Source of the DNA: Jackrogersella multiformis
Taxonomy: Eukaryota; Ascomycota; Sordariomycetes; Xylariales; Hypoxylaceae
Assembly: GCA_902806575.1 (NCBI GenBank)
Contig: CADCXD010000005.1
Location: 744,001-808,000, forward strand
Direction: 5' to 3'
Length of the DNA stretch: 64,000 nucleotides
Notes under the pieces: generated by a model
Told to the model about the DNA's origin: nothing
What the model saw: only the letters and a program-made list of their open reading frames with translations
Database searches by the model: none
Made by a program: the position numbers and the translations under genes
Shown here: one piece after another, positions 57,547-64,000 of the stretch
Position numbering within the stretch: the first letter of the stretch is position 1
How the letters are laid out: every line of letters starts with the position of its first letter

Positions 57547-58830
57547 TCATGTCCCAGGGTATGGACGGTACGACTGGAAGTGTGGAGGGGGCGGCGGGCT
57601 GAACTGTGAGTATTCCGACTGAGGCGGCGGTGTCGGATTCGAGATCCACGTGTAGGTCGCCGGGTCGTCAGCGGGGTTCAAGGCGTCGCCGGGGGTGATG
57701 GGAGATACTATATCGTCGTCGTTCGGCTTAGGCGACACCGGGACGAATGTAGTTATCGGTCTTGTCTGTTGGTGAGTAGCCCTAGGAATGACAACATGGT
57801 CATAGTTATTGGACGGTGGCGGGTAACCTGTAACGTGTTGAGCCGATGACGTCTGAATCATTTGCGGAGGCAATTCCCCGTAGAAGTCCGAGTGGTACTG
57901 CGGTTCGGATAGTCCTCCGGGATATACGCTCGAGACTCCGTAACTGCGGCCCGGATATGGGGGCGAGGCTTCCATCTCTTTCGCCTCTGCTGCTTTCCTC
58001 CTGCGGTATCGTAGTAGGAAAACGAGGGCGGCAATGATCAGTGCGAGCCCAGCAACGCCCCCTATTACACCGCCAACAATCTTCCCAGTTCTAGACGTCG
58101 AACCACCACTACTTTCCGCCGCGACTGGTGTGGCGGAGGACGATGGGCTGTCGCCCGGAAACACGGTAACGGTTACTGGACTAGATGGGTCGCTGTTTGT
58201 CGAAGAGCCAGGTGTAGATTGAGCAGAGGTACTGATGTCGCTCGTTGGCGACCAACCCGGAGGCGGACTAGTTGCGATGGTGCTAGACCCTGCCTCCTTT
58301 CCGCACGCCAGAAAGCTAATCCCATACAGCTTCTCGAAGAAATTGGCATTGTACAGATAGGTTACGCAATGGGGGCGAGCGGTGTCATTGCTTTGCTCGA
58401 CTTAGTTGAAGAGACCAAGATGAGTAGTAGTAGATAGTCTTAGACTTACCACAGAAGAGTCCCTGGGTCGGATCGGGCCGATGACGCTCGACTTGATTCG
58501 ATGCACGTTGTAGGTACTTTGCAATCACGAACATTCGACGCGCTACAACATCCCGCGGCACCGGCCGTCTGCATCTCATAGCAGTATTCTCCTTTACCGC
58601 AACTAATCGCCGGCTCTATTAAGAGTTAAGAGCCTTCTCACAAAGTAGGCCGGGTAAGTTTTATAATATGACCTAGAGTCATCACCTACCACTAAGATTA
58701 CCAATTGGATACCCGCACGTACCAGCGGGTGCAATGGTGGTAGTTTGCTGGCGCCTCCGGAGGTCGACGTCGAACGGCTTGGCCCCCGGGGGCGCAGTCG
58801 GTGTCGGGGTCCATCCTACAGGATCTATGT

Positions 58831-58862
<32 letters not shown>

Positions 58863-58990
58863 TCGGTGTGTCTGGCCGGGCCCCAATTACCCCCAGCAGG
58901 ATCGTGGCGACTTCCGGACCAGAACAGCAAGCTGGCATCCACATGAGCGATCGCGTAACTCAAGGTGGCCAGCCTGAGGGCGGATGTCAT
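57547..58990 (-). CDS. Cysteine-rich single-pass membrane protein, possible surface sensor
   Basis: Model: complement(join(57547..58390, 58450..58615, 58690..58990)), 436 aa, with phases consistent at both introns (GTAAGT and GTAGGT donors). Seen: N-terminal signal-like stretch (MTSALRLATLSYAIAHVDA), a GAGAGAG linker, then a secreted Cys-rich module of about 80 residues (ISCGKGEYCYEMQ, GCCSASNVRDCKVPTTC, CNDTARPHCVTYLY, SFLACGK). A Ser/Thr/Pro-rich stalk follows, one transmembrane segment at about 260-283 (VGGVIGGVAGLALIIAALVFLL), a basic stop (RYRRRK), and a Pro/Tyr-rich cytoplasmic tail. The plan matches fungal wall-stress or nutrient sensor-like proteins (Mid2/WSC type) but the Cys pattern is not WSC. 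The start is the ATG at 58990. Confidence 0.8.
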
Positions 58991-61650
58991 GTTGGTGACG
59001 GCAGCGCGATTGGCACCATTCGAAGAATATCCGAAGAATGTGCCAAAAATAAGAAGGAGGAGAAAATAAGGGGAAGACAGAGGATTTTTAAATCCGAGGG
59101 CACAGCCGGCCAGGCCAGGAAGAGAGGGGGGTGCGGACGAGCCGCTTTTAACCTGCAAGATGCGGCGACACCTTTTTACCTGCCGGGACCGGCTAACGAA
59201 CTATCCAGTGAGGCTTCAGCTGAGACGAGATCCCCACCTCTGTACATAGTAGTATGGATGATGAGACCCTGGGATTACTGGATGAGACCTTGGGGGGTGA
59301 CCCGTGTGACACCAGATTGGGGCGGAGTTCTCACGACGGTACATATAGAGCAGGTAAGCAAGCCATTATCGCTCATATCCAATATCTTACCTAGCTGCCT
59401 AGGTACCTAGGTAGGTAGGTATTCGGTATGTGTTCATACCTAGCGTTATGTAGGCTACTAGGTTCATGTATGTCATATATCTATTGACCCTGTATTGACC
59501 CAAATGAACACACCAATCGGCCGGCCTGAGGAGCAAGAGGATGAGACGGGATACTCCCGCAGAGAAACGCTGCAGCTTACCAGCAGCCGTCACTAGTCAC
59601 TCATCACTCGTCAATCATCCATCGTCCCATTTCTATTTATTCCAATAATATAATAAGCAATATCTATCACCGGAACCTATAAAACTCGATATACTTCTTG
59701 GAAGAGAAACTCCTTTTTCTTCTTGCGATAAGCAGCGCAACAAGCATAACACATGATCGTTTATGAACACTCGTGTACATACATACCTACTGGAGGATTG
59801 AGAAACATGAAGGTGATCTAGGCCTAATGAGATCTTAGCGGCGCTGAACCAGACCAAGCCGTTCATCCCGGTTCAGCCGGGGAGGCATTTGCGGCTAGAT
59901 CCAGATCAGGCTGGAATTCTGGCCACTCTGTATCACCGAATTATTACTCGCCACTTGTTTAATGCAACCAGGCGACATACGCATCGTGAAGGTGGGAAAT
60001 ATGCATATACCCATTCATATACTACTCTACTGTTTGCTATCTGCTATTATTGCTTGGGCTTAGCTAGCAGGCTGGGGAGAAAAGAAAGGAAAAAGAAATT
60101 GTGTGCTTCTGTGCTTGCTTCTACGAACCCCGCAAAGCGAAGGATTAAGAGAGTGAGAGAAAAAGGGCATGATCTGCCGACAATCATTTCTGGTGGAGTT
60201 AGCTGTCTGAAATAGATTTAGTCATTTATGACGGGCCAGTCGATCGGACTAAATATTTATGTGGTGTGGTGTGCCAGCTTTGCCAGCTGCTACCCGTTGC
60301 CGACGGGTGAGCGATGATCTCCTATTAGGGCCGCAGGACAGGACGGGTTTATCCGCGACATGATGCCTTTTGGTTCAGCCATCCAACCCATCCACCCATC
60401 CTTGAATAGTGTAGCTATGATACAAACATCCATTACCTTATACCATTTCTCAAACTCTATGATTCCCATCATTCTCAAAGTAAATTCTTTAATTTCTGAA
60501 GTTATCGTTCCCATGAAGTTTGAATTCATATGACGTTTTATCGGGTTGAAGAGGGGATCAATATAGGAAGGAGTAGTGTATGCAGTCAGCCTTGACCGCC
60601 AATTCAAACTTGTTTCATCATTCCTTAGCATATACAAGGATATAAAAAGGAACGATTCCCGAGGTCGTTAGTACGATCGTAGATAGTGAGTGCAGAATGA
60701 ATGCGAGTTTGCTAGGTAATTTAAGCAAGGCACATCTAGGTATGATGGGAAACAGATAGATAAAGGAAGAGTGTGTGAGATTTAAATTATAAATGCGATA
60801 ACCCTTAAAATAAAAATAAAATCAGTCTAGGCGTCAGGAACTAGTTCGTCATCAAGAGCTGTGCACTTAGGATGTGACAGGTAAGCCCTTCATATCTAAT
60901 ATGTCGACTTACAGGTCATCCTCGTGATATAAATAGCTGGAGCACTCTTACGGTTCATCTTCATCCCCTTGACATATATCTAGGTACATATCTCACACAC
61001 TCGATTCCTAGAAGTACATATGATGAAGGTTCCATGTCGGAGAACTGACTGATCTATTTTCAAAACTCCCGGGGAAAATCAATATATCTATCCATCTCAC
61101 AGTTACTAGACCGAGTATCGCGGAAATATCGTTTAGGAGTGGCTGAGATATACCTAAGTAACATGGTTAAATCTCTTCCTCACAAGTAGTTATGCATTAT
61201 ACGTACTAGCACTGGCTAGTAACCGAGGTATTGGATGATTTCGCCAAGATAAGAGGGTAGGTTAATAACCACGTGAGAGTCAATCAGACTTAACCTAGAG
61301 GTGTACGGTAAGAAAGTGCCTTCTTTACTTATCTATATGATCCCAAACGCTCTTATATCAGGCTTAAGCCTGTGGTTTCTTTCTTTTCTTTCAGTTGAGA
61401 AAATTCGAATCGACGCATCGTTTATCGTCATGCTTATGATAGCATGAAAGGAGGCCGGAATATGTGTTCCCGACTGTATATTTATTCTAGATCTTGAGAT
61501 CAAGAGTATTGCAAAAAATAATATTAAGTATAAGGTGAAGATAGGATATCTCTATTCGAGAACATTTGAGATAAGTCTTGGTTTTTATTGGTAAGCTACC
61601 TGGGTATTTGCACGAACGATAACCCTCCATTTGGAAAGCCCTAGAGCTAG
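58991..61650. other. 2.7-kb spacer before the zinc-finger gene
   Basis: Includes the promoter of the Cys-rich gene and the 3' flank of the zinc-finger gene. There is a TACCTAGG/GGTAGG cluster at 59395-59422. Frames at 59633-60637 lack ATG starts or conserved sequence. The last kilobase is AT-rich. No gene supported. Confidence 0.5.
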
Positions 61651-63944
61651 CTATCTTGATCGTCTATCTAAGTCGTTAATAACTTCTTCTGGAGATACAT
61701 TGGTATTGGTATATGGTCTGAGAACACTTACTTGCACCGTTGCCATCGTCGCCGAGTCCGATCAAATCAAACATATCTGGATATGATCCATTGCCCCCTA
61801 TTTCATTGCCCGGGTAATCTGACTCTCCAAATGACCCTAGATCGAAGCCTGGTAGTTCGGGGGCGATGGCCAGAGTAGATGGGTTACCTCCGATGTAGCT
61901 TGTCTGATTTGGATCGAGTGGTTGTCCATGAGTATTGTTGTCCAATGCGGGTACTGGCGCTGGCGGTAGAGAGATATCATGGTCGTTGGCCTCTAGCTCT
62001 GATGGCGCAGTTCGGTGTGCGTCGTCGATAGCAATTCCCAGTAGTCCCATTAGTTGGTCTTGCAGGCCAGTATCCTGAGCGATCTGCGGTATAGCCGTCA
62101 AGCTAACCCCAAAGAGTTCCTGTATCCGAGTGAATACATTAGGGTAGATGTGTTTATCGTAATCTATATGCGTAAGTAATCAGTCAGTAAGGCTAAGATT
62201 CTTGTAATGTTCAAGTGAAGTATAGTAAAGTGCCAGTGGGATGAGAAATATCTTCCAGCTGACTTACAGGGAGTGGGAGGTCTCTGTACCCCAGGGAATA
62301 AGGTATCCCAAGCAGTGAACCAACGCTCTACATCAGAGGGCGCATTGTGACCTCTACGAGCTATCTTGAAAATCTTGTGTACTTCGTTATATGTTTCTTG
62401 ACACATGCCTTCTAGCCTAAATTCTGATCGGCCACATCTTGCATCTTGAGCTAAATGCTCGTGAAGTTCTTGCAATGTCTTGAAAATATGTCCACATCGA
62501 GAACATTGATGTTTGAGATGGATCCGTTCCAGGTGCTTTCTTCTCTTAGTTAGCTTATATATTTATAAATGAGCTTTCCAGCACAGACTTATAGTGATTT
62601 AGTGTCTTCCACCCAGGACCACTACAGGTCCTGTATTGAATCGCACTTCTTTCCGTGGTAGTTCTTGGACCATATCTACCTGTATCATAGATATAGTATG
62701 CGCAGGCAAATCTCTCCTGAGGGGGTGATGCTGCTGAAGGACAAGGGCAAACATCAACCTGATTGTCTTCGCTATCGCTATCATGTACCTGGTTGCCAGT
62801 CGAACCACCTTGAGTTGATTTACTGGTCCGTTTTCTTTTTCCAGATCTATGATCATTCTCGTAGCAAACCGAGCTGTGGGGATCGTGAGACCCATCGCCA
62901 TCGTTCAAGGAGTCAGTCCCATACCCGTAGGCCTGTGCCATACGGTCTAGTAGCAGTTGGTTTAAGTGGTTGATGGTCTTGTCTGCTAGTTGCGTATTGA
63001 ATGAGAAGGCCTGTCTGATCGCCTGGTATAGGGTTTCGAAAGGATCATCTTCACCTTCACCTTCACCTTCACCCTCATCATCCTTATCCTCATCCTCATC
63101 TTCGGATGAAGTTTCCGTTATGGCTTCAGGGTCAAGAAAGTCGGAACTATCAAGCTCGCGAACCTGGGTCTGAATGTCAACCTTACCCTTAGGTAGGCTA
63201 TTAAAGCCTGCTAGGTGACGTCTCTGAGGATTCATGCCGCTGATATCTTGGTCCTGTGTCAGCTTGTCATCTGGAGAATCTTGGGTTCCCGAACAGGGTA
63301 GCTCAGAAAAGACCGTCCGGCAGTCGGTATCGCCTATAGATGACTTCTTGGACCTAGTTGATATGTCCGAGTTGATCTCCTCTACAAGTGTTGTGGCATC
63401 ATCCAAATATATTTGAAGTTGATTAATTCTGAATATACGAAATTAGCTTGGAGACCATGAACGCGCGATTCAGACTTACGATGGGGATTCCAAAAGCACC
63501 GAAATGTCTGTCGAGCCAAGGTAGGGGTATATGAGTTCACTTCTCTTGGTTTCGTAAGGTGGCGAAGATAAGCCTGTTGAGAAGCTGAAGGGCTACGTTG
63601 GTAAGTTAGTCTATTAGTCTGATAGTATTAGCTGAATAGAGGAATAATGAGAAAAGGCTCACATTGTGTCCATCGTGGATGATTTTCAACAAGCATATGA
63701 TATACCACTTGTCCCTTTCCAAGCTGAATTCACATCTGGCTTCACTACTTATCAAACGAGAAAACAAATTCCCAGCATCCCATGGACTGTAGCATATTAT
63801 TTCTCCATCTACAATACGCCGTGAGACCTTCCCATCTAGACCAACATATGTGTCTTCTCGAACCTGTTTCAAGTTGTCGTCATTAGCAAATCTTGAGCCC
63901 ACTCCAACTACTATACTATCAGCCTTATTTTCTGGTGGGATCAT
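61651..63944 (-). CDS. C2H2-type zinc-finger protein, six exons
   Basis: Model: complement(join(61651..61688, 61732..62163, 62268..62542, 62589..63428, 63480..63592, 63663..63944)), 659 aa, all phases consistent. Seen: N-terminal conserved-looking region (RRIVDGEIICYSPWDAG, CEFSLERDKWYIICLL), an acidic Asp/Glu/Gly run (about 235-265) encoded by a CTTCAC-type microsatellite, and a Lys/Arg nuclear-signal-like KRKRTSK. The fungal zinc-finger layout FACAYYIYD…CSGPGWKTLNHYKRKHLERIH follows, then QCSRCGHIFKTLQELHEHL and an AWDTLFPG region. This double-finger layout is frequent in Pezizomycotina proteins of unknown function. Two introns are very short (46 and 43 nt) and the 38-base last exon is least certain. 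The start is the ATG at 63944. Confidence 0.75.
63051..63100 (-). repeat. Coding microsatellite giving an acidic run
   Basis: CTTCAC and CTCATC hexamers on the plus strand, read on the minus strand as an EDEDEDK…GEGEGEGED tract within the zinc-finger gene. Confidence 0.85.
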
Positions 63945-64000
63945 TGTGATATAGATATATCGAAGTAGGTATGAATTTGAAATGATATTATTTTGCTATA

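Noticed and set aside
60290..60637. 115-codon minus-strand frame
   Set aside because: No ATG at its start, no recognisable domain, and composition like the AT-rich spacer.

Overview
The window is nuclear DNA of a filamentous ascomycete (Pezizomycotina, most likely a sordariomycete). The basis is genes with many short introns (GT…CTAAC…AG, mostly 43-80 nt), a HET-domain gene, a Zn2Cys6 regulator with a fungal-specific regulatory domain, a cell-wall Ser/Ala-rich protein, an intron-containing tRNA-Leu(CAG), and long intergenic stretches full of TACC/GGTA tetramers and CCTAGG- or GGTACC-centred palindromes. Eukaryotic splicing means most gene models here were built by joining open frames at splice sites by eye; phases were checked for every junction.

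Layout: 1-2686 3' part of the U5 snRNP GTPase gene snu114 (+). 6644-7639 cia2, Fe-S targeting (-). 12669-15807 eight-exon Zn2Cys6 transcription factor (+). 20397-24260 large BRCT protein (-). 25412-27235 HET-domain protein (+). 29065-30416 secreted low-complexity protein (+). 31139-32128 RNase P/MRP subunit Rpp1 (-). 32883-33330 small zinc-ribbon protein (+). About 34170-34860 an apparently broken gene. 35683-35781 tRNA-Leu. 37063-38976 a protein with a caspase-like domain that lacks both catalytic residues, carrying a half zinc cluster (-). 45839-47767 lysophospholipase/phospholipase B (-). 50656-52395 cytochrome P450 (-). 53022-54270 SANT/Myb-like protein (-). 55012-56608 flavocytochrome b2-type dehydrogenase (-). 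57547-58990 cysteine-rich single-pass membrane protein (-). 61651-63944 six-exon C2H2-type zinc-finger protein (-).

The genes do not form an operon-like or biosynthetic cluster. Housekeeping RNA and Fe-S genes (snu114, rpp1, cia2, tRNA) are mixed with surface, regulatory and self-recognition-type genes. Large gene-poor spacers (7.6-12.7, 15.8-20.4 and 39.0-45.8 kb) carry microsatellites and palindromes; I recognise no intact transposon.

Most interesting points: the pseudo-caspase fused to a C-x2-C-x6-C-HPNHH motif, which also contains a GC-AG intron; three ACGCGT boxes evenly spaced in an intron; tRNA T-arm relics beside the tRNA-Leu gene; a P450 intron whose donor does not give the expected protein; and the palindromic intergenic repeats.
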